Source of the DNA: Oscarella lobularis
Lineage: Eukaryota; Porifera; Homoscleromorpha; Homosclerophorida; Oscarellidae
Length of the DNA stretch: 64,000 nucleotides
NCBI RefSeq assembly: GCF_947507565.1
Contig: NC_089177.1
Coordinates: 1,362,648-1,426,647, forward strand
Direction of reading: 5' to 3'
Each line of letters starts with the position of its first letter. Positions within the stretch are counted from its first letter, which is position 1. The position numbers and the translations under genes were made by a program. Positions 46,835-56,269 of this stretch are shown here, piece after piece. The notes below the pieces were generated by a model, which saw only the letters and a list, made by a program, of their open reading frames with translations, did not search any database and was not told the origin of the DNA.

Positions 46835-47690
46835 TGCTAGACAGTCCGAAACTGGTTTGAGTCTGTTTGACAACTTGAAGCACTGCGAAAGGAGCTAGGA
46901 AAGATCTCCAAAGCGGGTGAGTAGACCCTCTCTCTCCCGGATGTTTCGGTAATGTCCGACGAGACTAAATACGTGACGTGTGACGTACGTCAGAGTCATG
47001 CGCACAGAGGCTTTCCTGGAGAAAAGTGGAAAAATCGCTCGCTTGCGTAGTCGAAGGAAACGACATCGTTTCAATCCTCGAACGAATCTTTGGGCATCGT
47101 TGGAAGGAAAGCGAACAAAAAACAACGCATTTGCTGGCGATAAGCCTTCACTTTAGGCGTCTTGAAGCCAGGAAAGAGTCGCAAAGACCAGGAATGGAAC
47201 ATCCAGCTAAGAATCGACGAACTTGCAACGAAAATCCTTCTTACCGATCTCAGTCACATCACAGGACGCGACGTACGTGGCAGCATAGATACAACAGTAC
47301 TGTTGTATCTATGGTGGCAGCAAAAAAACCGCAATCAGTACGAGACCTAATCGAAATTCTCGCTGGTCTCATGGAATTCATACTCGAATCAGAAGGCAAG
47401 AGAAAACGTAGAATAAAGTCGTAGCTACGTCAAATTTAGTTCAATGACATTATTTAATCAATTAGAGATAGAATCAATACCTATAGATTTTTAAACATTA
47501 GATGAAAATGGGAGTGGTTCTGCTTCTCTGTCATCAAGCCTTCACTCCGTAGTCTCAGAGAGTCATCAGGACGAATTCAGTGCAACATATGACTTGAAAT
47601 CTGACGTCACGTCTTCTGAAGAAGGATGAGGATCCAAGGAGTCATAGACGTCGTTCTCAATCAGAGGGATCAATATCACCTCAACTGGAA
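46835..47690. other. Region between the ankyrin gene and the ERCC6-like pseudogene
   Basis: A divergent spacing that should contain the promoter of the minus-strand ankyrin gene. Short plus-strand frames at 47026-47424 (with LLYLWWQQKNRNQYET in one frame and a Lys/Arg-rich end in another) read out of frame with each other. They may be remains of an N-terminal part of the SNF2-like gene or another decayed gene. I cannot assign them. Confidence 0.35.
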
Positions 47691-47693
47691 GAT

Positions 47694-49160
47694 CCATTAA
47701 TCACGTGTCCGGCGTTCTTATAACAGCGTATTCAACTGTACGTAACTATCGCGACGCGCTGCTCGCCCAGCCGTGGGACTACGTCATACTCGACGAAGGC
47801 CACGCGATTCGCAACCCGGACGCGGAAACGACGCTCGTTTGCAAACAATTCTCGACGCCTCATTGACTCATTCTCTCCGGATCGCCCGTACAGAATAACC
47901 TACGCGAACTCTGGTCGCTCTTCGACTTCGTCTTTCCCGGAAAACCCGGCACTTTGCCAGTTTTTATGGAGCAGTTTTCTGCACCGATTACCATGGGTGG
48001 ATACGCCAACGCGTCCACAGTGCAGGTGGGAGGAAAAGGAGACCAAAGGGGGCTCTTGGAACGTTCTCTTTAGGTTCAAGCTGCCTATAGGTGTGCTAAG
48101 GATACTATTGCTCCCTATTTGTTGAGGCGGATGAAGGCCGACGTTCAAAAGACGTTGCAGCTGCCTGGAAAAACGAGCAGGTGAGAAAGACGAAAGGAAT
48201 CATATAATAAAACTTATTTATGTACTAGGTTCTTTGTAAATTGACGTTAGAGCAGATTGAGCAGTATAGGAAATATTTGAAGTTGGACGAAGTGGAGAGT
48301 GCCGTGTCAGGAAGACTTCAGGTACGCCAAATGACGTCAATTTCGCGTCCTATGGGCATTTTCCCTACTCTAGATTTTTCCTTGCTTGACTGTACTTCGA
48401 AAACTTTGCAATCATCCAGATCTCGTTAGTCCGGAGTTCTTTATTCTAGAAGCGGACGGCGGCACGCTGGCGAGTCGTTCTACAATTCTTAAGTCAGGCA
48501 ACGGTAGTTCTCGCTACGGTTACTGGAAGAGAACCGGTAAAATGGTCGTTCTCAATTCTCTTTTGATAATGTGGAAGAAGCAAGGCCTCAAAGTCTTGCT
48601 ATTCACCCAAACGAGACAGGTAAACAAAATCGCGTATTTAATAGCTCAATAATTACGCGATTTATAAGATGTTGAACATCATGGAAAAGTTTATTCAATC
48701 GTTGGAATACGATTATCTCAGAATGGACGGCGCGACGCCTATTGGCTCGCGCCAGTCTCTCATAGCTCAAATTAATCAAGTAGATAAATAATAAATTTAA
48801 TACGACAGTATCATCGTTTCGTACTGAATAGGATTTATCTATTTTTTGTCGGCGGTCTCGGCGCGAATCTCGTGGGCGCCGATCGCGTAGTTATTTTATC
48901 CGAGCACGGACATGCAAGCGAGAGAACGCGCGTGGCGAATCGGCCAGAAGAAACAGGTCACTATCTACCGGCTCCTCACAACGGAAACAATCGAAGAAAA
49001 AATCTATTCACAGGTAAGAATGAAAATGTATTTATCCTCTACGAAGGTCGTGGGATTTTTTAGGCAAATTTTTAAACATTATTTGACGAGTCGCGTTCTG
49101 AAGGATCCCCGTCAACGTCGCTTTTTCAAATCGAACGATTTTTATGAGCGAAACGTTTGA
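47694..49160 (+). pseudogene. Decayed ERCC6/CSB-like SNF2 helicase
   Basis: Stretches match the ERCC6 family in order: VILDEGHAIRNPDA (motif II), [20 protein letters not shown] (motif III), [94 protein letters not shown] and [14 protein letters not shown]. It is broken. An in-frame TGA replaces the residue after CKQFSTPH (about 47863), a deletion and frame change remove the YDPDWNP segment near 48893, and the region with the ATP-binding P-loop is absent upstream. Remaining introns are still recognisable, so this is an unprocessed, decayed copy. The intact family acts in transcription-coupled DNA repair. Confidence 0.85.
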
Positions 49161-49515
49161 GAGTGATGATCGTGCAGATCTCCGTGCGACAAAGGTGATT
49201 GTAATGTCTTCGCAGGTAACTCACTTACTGAGACCGATCTGCATGCTCTGCATCGGAAAGATACGGCGCTTCCAGGCCGAAAGCAAAACGCCCTCTAGAG
49301 ATACCGCAGTTACTTGCCGTCGCACATTTAAGACGGATAATTTCATCCGTTTTCTATACCAAACGGAAATATTCTATCAGATAAGCCCACGCCGTCATTA
49401 GTTAACTAGCATATGTGTTTTATGCTTCAAGTTGTTAGCGCAACAGAAAAACAGGAACACGAAAAAGAGAAAGAAAATGAACAACTACCAGTTTTCGCTT
49501 GCTAGTCTTCATGTC
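49161..49515. other. Short intergenic stretch
   Basis: 3' flank shared by the ERCC6-like remnant (plus strand) and the small secreted gene (minus strand). An 85-codon plus frame at 49144-49401 has no recognisable features. Confidence 0.4.
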
Positions 49516-50038
49516 TCAATTAACTTCTGAAAGCTTCGGACAGTATATGACAAATTCAGACCAGTTAATTTCACCAATTCCGCGTTCACGGCCCATTGTT
49601 TGAAAAGAGAATGTTGCCCTTTTTTTTCCCCAAAACTGAGAGTAACCGTTTCCACTATCTGTTGAATAGCTTATATAATTTCTTGGCACATCGTCGTCAT
49701 AGTGAAGAAGAGTGCAAGCAAGACTTGGCTGCGAGGCGATGTTGAAAAGCCAGAGGGCGCTTCCTGTGTTGTATGGAGAGTTATTCCCAGGTATGTAGTG
49801 AATGTAGTCGTTTCCACGTTCCGACGATCCGTCGCCAATATTAAGATACTTTGAATGGTATCCACCATAAGGATAATACCTGCAAGCAGACCCTTGAAAG
49901 TAGAAAAATCCTTTGGGATAGCCAACCTACAAAACCTTCAAGAGCAATAGCATCAATGTGCTCTACTCTGACCGTGGTTTTTGCAGCTGCACAGAACAAG
50001 GCAACGAAAAAAAGCATTTTAGAAATTCCCACTGGCAT
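49516..50038 (-). CDS. Small secreted protein, unknown family, two exons
   Basis: Exon 1 (49973-50038) encodes a signal peptide (MLFFVALFCAAA core). A 46-nt intron (GTCAGAG...TTTTGTAG) leads in phase 0 to exon 2 (49516-49926), giving 158 residues. The mature part is rich in Gly, Tyr and Asn, with motifs such as YYPYGGYHSKYLNIG and GNNSPYNTGSALWLF, and ends EFVIYC. Three or four cysteines remain after signal removal. An alternative upstream ATG at 50095 would place extra polar residues before the leader, so 50038 is preferred. I do not recognise the family; an extracellular role is inferred from the leader alone. Confidence 0.6.
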
Positions 50039-51675
50039 AGTTGATTCTCCAAATGACTTCTGCGTTGACCTGTTAACAATAAGCGGAACGTGCATGTGAA
50101 CGAGCAGCTGTCTACTTTAGACGTAGGCGTACAGAGCTGCTGCGATAGTCAGCCTACATTTGTAACTGCATGTGTGTGCATAAACAACTTGAGCGAGACG
50201 AGCCGGAAACCCATGCAGGCCGCGCCAGCTCATGCAGCCAGTTACAGAGGATAGAGAAATCATTGGGGTTGGGCGAAATAGTTAGAATGAAATCAGACAG
50301 GATCTGTATCCCCCGTCATCTATAGACAGGTAGCAAGCGTTCTGCGTTTCTAAAACGTGTACGGCGTAGCTTGTTTCGATGTGGCTAGCAAAAGAATTTC
50401 AGGGACCTTTTCTACAAGCCAACTCAGCCTTAGCGAACTGCATGTGGTGGTGCTTACTAAAACTTCTTCTTCTGCAAAGGCTTGGCGTCGAAAGGCTTGG
50501 CGTCTTCTTTGTCACCACCGCTATGTGAATGAGAGTCTTCGCCGTTGTGCATGGTATTTGTATGCCACAAGGAGGTCATCAGAGCTTACTATATATAACC
50601 TCTGTTGTGGCGTTTGTGGAGACAAAACATATCGTTTCTAAGTGGTTCACAGAATTTGTATCTCACCAACTCTGACACCAATACTTCCAGTTTCAAAACA
50701 CTTCTAGGATGCTTAGTTGCTTTCACGAATTATAGATAGAGGGAAGGGGGAGGCACAGAAGAGGGAAATTCTTGCACAGAAGAGGGCAATTCTTTTGTCA
50801 GAACTCGGGGAGTTAATTTGGAGCCATTCTAAGCGATCCAAAGCAAAACATGACTCACGGTTCTACAGTGGGCGTTTCCTAAGCTTGGCAATCCGCAAAG
50901 TTTCTAGAGCGGCAGAAATAAAAAAAGCAGCATACAGTAACAACTGAACTGGAACTTGAGTACCGTGAGTTAGAAAATGTCATTTCTATCGAAGACCAGA
51001 GTGAAAAATGGTCTTAGCAAAGCAAGGAAATTCTAAGTGACGGTGATAGCACTGCATAGCATACCATTTGCACTGCATGGCAAGGGCAGCTATAATTATT
51101 GCCTAATGGAGGGCGAGTGCTAGCAGCTGCATTGATACCCTCTTAACTTTTCCATAAATGCATTAGCGAGCTTATGACAATGTAAAGGCAAAGTGACCGT
51201 CACGCGTACGACCACACATATGAAACAGTGGGCGTAAGGACTCCGCTATACGATTGCAAGTTCACGCATGATTCGCTTACGTTAGTTTCTAAACGTACAC
51301 GCCGGGTGGCCCTGGTTGCGCACTGCCTGTAGCTAAAAGATACCGTGAATCTGATCGATCGACCGCGCATCATGTCAAGAGCCGTGTGGCAACCTTCATG
51401 TGAGGCGAGTGCAGAGGCAAATGCGTCGAAGCAACGAACTCTGGGCAGTGATTTGCGCAGGTGTTGAGGGGGTGAAGTCTACGCCCACCCTACAACAAAA
51501 ATGAATCAGAAATCTCTTTTTTCCACCCCCTGTGGACGAGGCTGTTTTTCAGGCATACAAAAGTAAAAGCTTTTGTTCTATTCTTAGAAGAATATATGCC
51601 AAAGAGAAGGCTAAAACAAAGCGAAGGAGGACGAAGAACGCCTTGAGGAAAGGAGCCGAGAAAAGTTGCAGAGAA
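50039..51675. other. Intergenic stretch of about 1.6 kb
   Basis: No exon chain or RNA gene recognised. A short tandem of GCACAGAAGAGGG(A/C)AATTCTT lies near 50752-50792. Short frames at 50357-50641 and 51532-51675 lack recognisable motifs; the latter is Lys/Arg-rich and runs into the ABCA-like fragment. Confidence 0.4.
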
Positions 51676-51806
51676 ATGAGCGCCGCCTCGCTTGTGGCCT
51701 CAGAGTCGCTCTTTTCTGAAGCGCAACTACTGGATCAAAAACGCAACGAAAGTCAAAGGAACAACGCCTCCGATCCGGCTATGATCCGGGCTTTAGTAAA
51801 AATTCG
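51676..51806 (+). pseudogene. Truncated copy of the first exon of the ABCA transporter
   Basis: The segment aligns with 56279-56440. Shared landmarks are ATGAGCG(C/T)CG at the start, GCGCAACTACTGGAT in the middle and ATGATCCGGGCT near the end. Several substitutions and indels break the frame, and nothing of later ABCA exons follows. It is a degraded partial duplication about 4.6 kb upstream of the intact gene on the same strand. Confidence 0.7.
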
Positions 51807-52550
51807 ACTTCACGGTCCCTGGAAGGCTGAGCTCCCTGGACAGACGAAGACGACTAGGCAGTAGATACGCGCCGGGGTCCTAGCCCTCTGTTGAAGATCA
51901 GTTTGGAAATATTCGACGATATTAGCAAGCACCTACCGGCCATTGAACTTCCAGACAGCGACGTGACTCGGAGTATTCACGGACGATCGAATTCGACGTC
52001 GAAACGTCCGAGGACGATGTCGACGAACTTCAAGAGACCGTACGCGCGAGGTGTCTGTTGTCTCGAACAAAAAAATCGCCGGCGGAACGCGCGGAGCCTC
52101 TAAAGGGGCCTCACCTCGGTGAAGTCGATCGGATTCGGACCGACCGCCATCGACTTAGACAGCTTCGTCGCGACTTTCGACAAGACGCAAAGCCTTCTGA
52201 TGATAGTTATCTGCTTGCTGTCTTTGTCCCCAAAAATTTTTTAGCTGCAGGCCGAAACTCGAGCGGCCTAACTGGCGAGAACCTCTTTGATACGTAATCC
52301 TGTTACCAAGGCCATTATACGTGGAATGCAATTGCGAGGACTCCGTACCCTGAACCCGACCTGGTATGTACCCGATATACTGTAGCGCCAATTAGATAGA
52401 CCAGACATTCCAAGTTCAACTATTTGGCAAACGCTTCGTTCAGCTCAATTCCTAGCTCCCGTCAGTTGAGCTCCTGTACTATGGGTGGATGCTTTAGCTG
52501 GTATTTGTGTGACCTGAACTGTTCCCCTGTGACCGGTCCCCTCTCTTTCA
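51807..52550. other. Stretch without an assignable gene
   Basis: Overlapping short plus frames (51891-52297) contain Ser/Arg-rich sequence but no recognisable domain. 5' exons of the NHL-repeat gene could be hidden here; I could not join any by phase. Confidence 0.3.
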
Positions 52551-54664
52551 GGTTGTTTACCTGGCTGAAACCAAAGCAGACGAGGGTCTCGAATAAAGAT
52601 CGGGCGAAGAGAGAAACCGTTCGTTCAACTGCATCAGGAAAAGAAGTTCGCGAATCGACCATACTTCCTTTGAAGATAACAACAGAATGCGAAAATCCTG
52701 AAAGCGAGGCTCTCTCTGGGAACATAGAAAGCCTTTTCTATGCTAACGGCTCTCTTGGCGTGTATGATAGGGGCAGCGGTACCGTCCAAAAGCTCACTTC
52801 AAATCAAGAGAACAGCGCATACGTAGTAGAAGCGGACCTAAATCTCAATCCGCTGACTTTCGCTATACCAACGGCCGTGACGTGCGACGAATCTAATGCG
52901 GTCTATGTCTGCGACTGGTACGCTCATAATATAAAGAAGGTAGGAACCACTGAAGCCAAAACCTTGTTGAAATATACTTTATAGATTGAAGGCAATAGAA
53001 ATATTATTGAAGTCTTTGCAGGCTCAGATACGAGCGGTTTCAAGGACAATCTCAGTCTTTGCAGCGCTCAATTCAATATGCCCTTCGACATCACATACGA
53101 CCCAAAAGGAAAGCAAATTTTCGTCGCTGATTCTTCCAACCACTGCATACGAAGAATTAGCGCTGAAGTGCCCTGATTACAAGTATGCAGTATGCCTTGT
53201 AGTCAGGAGTGCCCTGATTGAGGAGACCGAAAGATACGTCCTATACTTGAGAGACGAGCTTAAAAACGTCACCAATCAAACGCCCGACGCTTACGGAAAT
53301 TTCTCTCTTGATGAAGTCAAGCAAAGAATAGAGGAGAAGGAGCAAATGTTCTAAATCTAGAAATATTATTGCTTTCTATGTACTCCCTGCTTCTTTTGCA
53401 ATCAGGATAATGAGAGTGAAGTCCGAAAGGAAAGAAATCAAGATGAAGCAAAGGGAAGTTCTGACAACGCTTTCAGAAAAGAGAACAGAAAATGAAGTCA
53501 GTTTAAAATTACCTTACTCCCTCTATAACTAAGAATTTCAAAATTTCGGTTGCTTGAAAGGAAAATTAGAATGTTGAAAATTAAACTTGATGAAGGGCCC
53601 GAAATATGCCATTTTCCAGCAGGGCCTTCCGGACCTACAGTTGTTCACACGAATCCGAACTACGGTGGCCTCCCGCAAGACAATCCCGACAACAGTGGCA
53701 TTGAGGCAAAGCCGTGCATGCATGCATGGCGTATAGTGACCAAGCCATGAAAATGCCTTCGTATTATAGAGGGACTTTGCAAACGAAGTTGAGATTTACT
53801 CCAAGGTCGAAACGACTCTATTGAGAACAATAAGAAAGCTTCGTGATCGCCGACTGAAGCGAATTCTGGATGAGAATAAGAACGAGTTGAAAGCAATGGA
53901 AATCGAGTTGCTGCACGACTGCCAACGAAAGTTCATTGAGATCGTTACTCAGAACACGGATTTAGTACGAACGCCACTTTTAGGGAGAGATTAATTGCCA
54001 CGTTAATTAATTCTAGCTTATGGTACTCCGAAAAGAGGCGGCTAAAGATCTTCAGCATTTCTCCGAACTGAATCTACAGTTGAATGAGCGCATTGCCAGG
54101 GCTAGTCAAACGCTGAAGATAATCCGGGAAAAGGTGCGGTGATCGTGGGCATTCCTTTCGTTGCAATTTTTTGATTTAGGCTGTTGTGGAAATTGACGAG
54201 CAACTTGAAGTAGACTTGGCATTTTTGAGTTCTGTCCGCAGAGAAGATCGAAGAAGTATGTTCTTTGAGCTGGCACGCTATTGGATACTGCTCAGACAGC
54301 TAAAGTAAGGAAAGAACACTGTGGTCCGCCGAGGACAATTTCATGAACTCTAGACCACCGCTATGTACACCGCCACCTGTTTGCGCTTTGCCTGCTCCTC
54401 CGCCATCGGTACCTGTAGCTGATTGCGCTTTGCCTGCTCTTACTTCCAAAATTGACGACATTTCGGAAGGAAGTCAAGAAATGCATCTAGGTTTGTTGTG
54501 AGAGTATCGTATTTCACAATGTTGCTATATTTCGTTTAGAAGACGAGGGCCAAAGAAGTAGCAGAGAAAGTCCAATCCCAGCTGAGACTGGCTCAGTAGA
54601 AGACAACCCGCTGGAGTACTTGATGGCTCAGTTGTTGCCGGACGAAAGTAGTGCTGAAATTTAG
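52551..54664 (+). CDS. NHL-repeat and coiled-coil protein (5' end uncertain, possible frame break)
   Basis: After a good acceptor at about 52550, an exon to 52938 and the next from 52985 encode NHL-type beta-propeller repeats (AVYVCDWYAHNIKK, FNMPFDITYDPKGKQIFVAD, NHCIRRIS). A coiled-coil stretch follows (53200-53354 and exons to about 54310), then a Pro-rich segment (PPLCTPPPVCALPAPPP, about 54357) and an acidic end with a stop at 54664. Between the NHL frame and the coiled-coil frame (53160-53215) the reading frame changes. No clean splice explains it, and the motif AGTGCCCTGATT is duplicated exactly there. NHL repeats usually mediate protein or RNA binding. The 5' start was not found. Either an unrecognised splice or a frameshift in a decaying gene is possible. 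Confidence 0.5.
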
Positions 54665-55108
54665 AGATCAAGACCATGAGCTGCTACTAAAAGAAAATGC
54701 TAGTTTAATGCCAAACTCCTGCTTGCTGTCAATGCTATGTCTCTCTGTCAAGTAAATCAATCATAAAAATTTGGGTGGAGTTAGTCTGAGCGTAACTAAT
54801 GAACAAACTAGGAAGAGTATTCTCACCGGAGTCATTAAACTGCTATAGAATATAAAACAATCACTAAAAATTTTGGTGTGAGAATGCTTTTGACGCGGCT
54901 GCATAAATAGGTAAAGTCGATTAAAACAAATAGAATTTCAAAATCTTGCCCGTAATGAACTCTTTCATTCATTTTTGAGTTAGCGAGGACACATCAAAAA
55001 ATAGATCCTCTTAAGAGCAAGCTTAGCACTTGTGGACTTTACAAACCCGGTGCATGTGGTGCATGTACTGTTTCGTTGACACGAAGGCGCATGCGTACTA
55101 TTTCCGAG
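54665..55108. other. Intergenic stretch
   Basis: AT-rich spacer between the NHL gene and the intronless gene at 55109. It holds two partly similar blocks (around 54767 and 54869: AAAATTTGGGTGGAG and AAAATTTTGGTGTGAG). No other structure is seen. Confidence 0.35.
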
Positions 55109-55801
55109 ATGGCGAGGTTCATTTTCAGCGGTGGTTCGTGCCGAAGAGTCGTTCTTGGACTGCGCTATCTAAGTCGAAGCATGGATGCTGGCGTGCAGCT
55201 GGATGCCAGTGGCGAAAAAGAGCGATTAGAGCTCATAAACGAGCTTTATTTGACGCGTTTTTATGTCTTGAACGATAATCATGCTATGTGCGGGGACTCC
55301 AGGGAATCCTTGTTTGGCTGCTTTGAGTTTATCACTGATCATTTCGCTCTCCGTTCCGAGCTCCGGCAGCTTCTAAAGGACAGAAGAGCAGAACGAGAAC
55401 AAATTAAGCTTGCGTACGCCCACAAAACCGTTCTCGGCCAATGTGCACTTTTATTCGATCAAAAAGTCAAGCGTTGCGTCTTCCCTGATAAACACCCGGA
55501 CGACGTTCACATCACAGTTGGTCAATTAATAGGCGGGACATACGAAGACGACTACAAGTATGACGGAGTCACAGAAAATGAATTCAAGCGTGCCAAGCGG
55601 CTATGGGAGACGTTGAGAACGTCTGAAGGAGTGACTGACAGTCATATCTCTGGGTATCGCTTTCTCGACAGGAATCATCGTTTCGGTGCTCACGTTGCCA
55701 GTGTCGATCTGGACGAGGCTCTGAAGCTGGCTGAAACCGTTTCCGGAAGGCAAACCCAGCAAAACGTGAAGAGCCTTATTAGTCTTCTCAAATCTATGTG
55801 A
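55109..55801 (+). CDS. Uncharacterised intronless protein, 230 residues
   Basis: An ATG in good context (CGAGATGGCG) opens a clean frame to the TGA at 55801. The protein is mostly helical in character and charged. It has recognisable short motifs (HAMCGDSRESLFGCFEF, RCVFPDKHPDDVHITVGQL, GGTYEDDYKYDG) but I cannot place it in a family. No signal peptide or membrane segment is seen. An in-frame upstream ATG at 55076 would add 11 residues. Codon use looks like that of neighbouring coding exons, so it is probably real. Confidence 0.6.
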   Translation: MARFIFSGGSCRRVVLGLRYLSRSMDAGVQLDASGEKERLELINELYLTRFYVLNDNHAMCGDSRESLFGCFEFITDHFALRSELRQLLKDRRAEREQIKLAYAHKTVLGQCALLFDQKVKRCVFPDKHPDDVHITVGQLIGGTYEDDYKYDGVTENEFKRAKRLWETLRTSEGVTDSHISGYRFLDRNHRFGAHVASVDLDEALKLAETVSGRQTQQNVKSLISLLKSM

Positions 55802-56269
55802 CGTTCACTTATGAAACTTTATGTTCAAAATTGCCTTTTCCTGTAGTTTCAGTTTTCTTGGACGTCGTTTTTGTCGTGATTGGAATGCAATTTTTTGTGT
55901 GTAGTTTGCCGTCTTGTGCAATCTGTTTCTTGGGCATGCTGCAGAAGAATCGCAAGAGTTGCTTTGTGTTCTCGTCATGGTCGATCGGAGCAAACGTGTT
56001 CTTATTGCTGAAACGTTGTTTACGTTCCAAATTATTTCTTCTATATTTTGCTTGAATACGTAAATGTCTTTTGGCGCACGTGTTCCGTAGCACTCGGCCC
56101 CGGGGGCGGGGCGGTCACGATTCGCGATTCCGGCGCGTTACGCAATCGCGACGTTCCCGTGGTTGAGAGATCATGGGACGGTGACGGCGCACCGAAGTCA
56201 TCTCTTTCCGGTCTCTCCGTATATATGAGCGGCTGTCTGTGCTACGAACTGCAGTAGAAGTAGAGTGTA
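55802..56269. other. Promoter region of the ABCA gene
   Basis: A spacer of about 470 bases. Its right half is GC-rich (CCCCGGGGGCGGGGCGG around 56099), followed by a TATA motif. Mirror ORFs on both strands in the left half are not convincing. Confidence 0.45.
56218..56228 (+). promoter_or_regulatory. TATA box of the ABCA gene
   Basis: CGTATATATGAG lies about 45-50 bases upstream of the ATG at 56270 and downstream of a GC-rich block that could bind GC-box factors. Confidence 0.5.
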
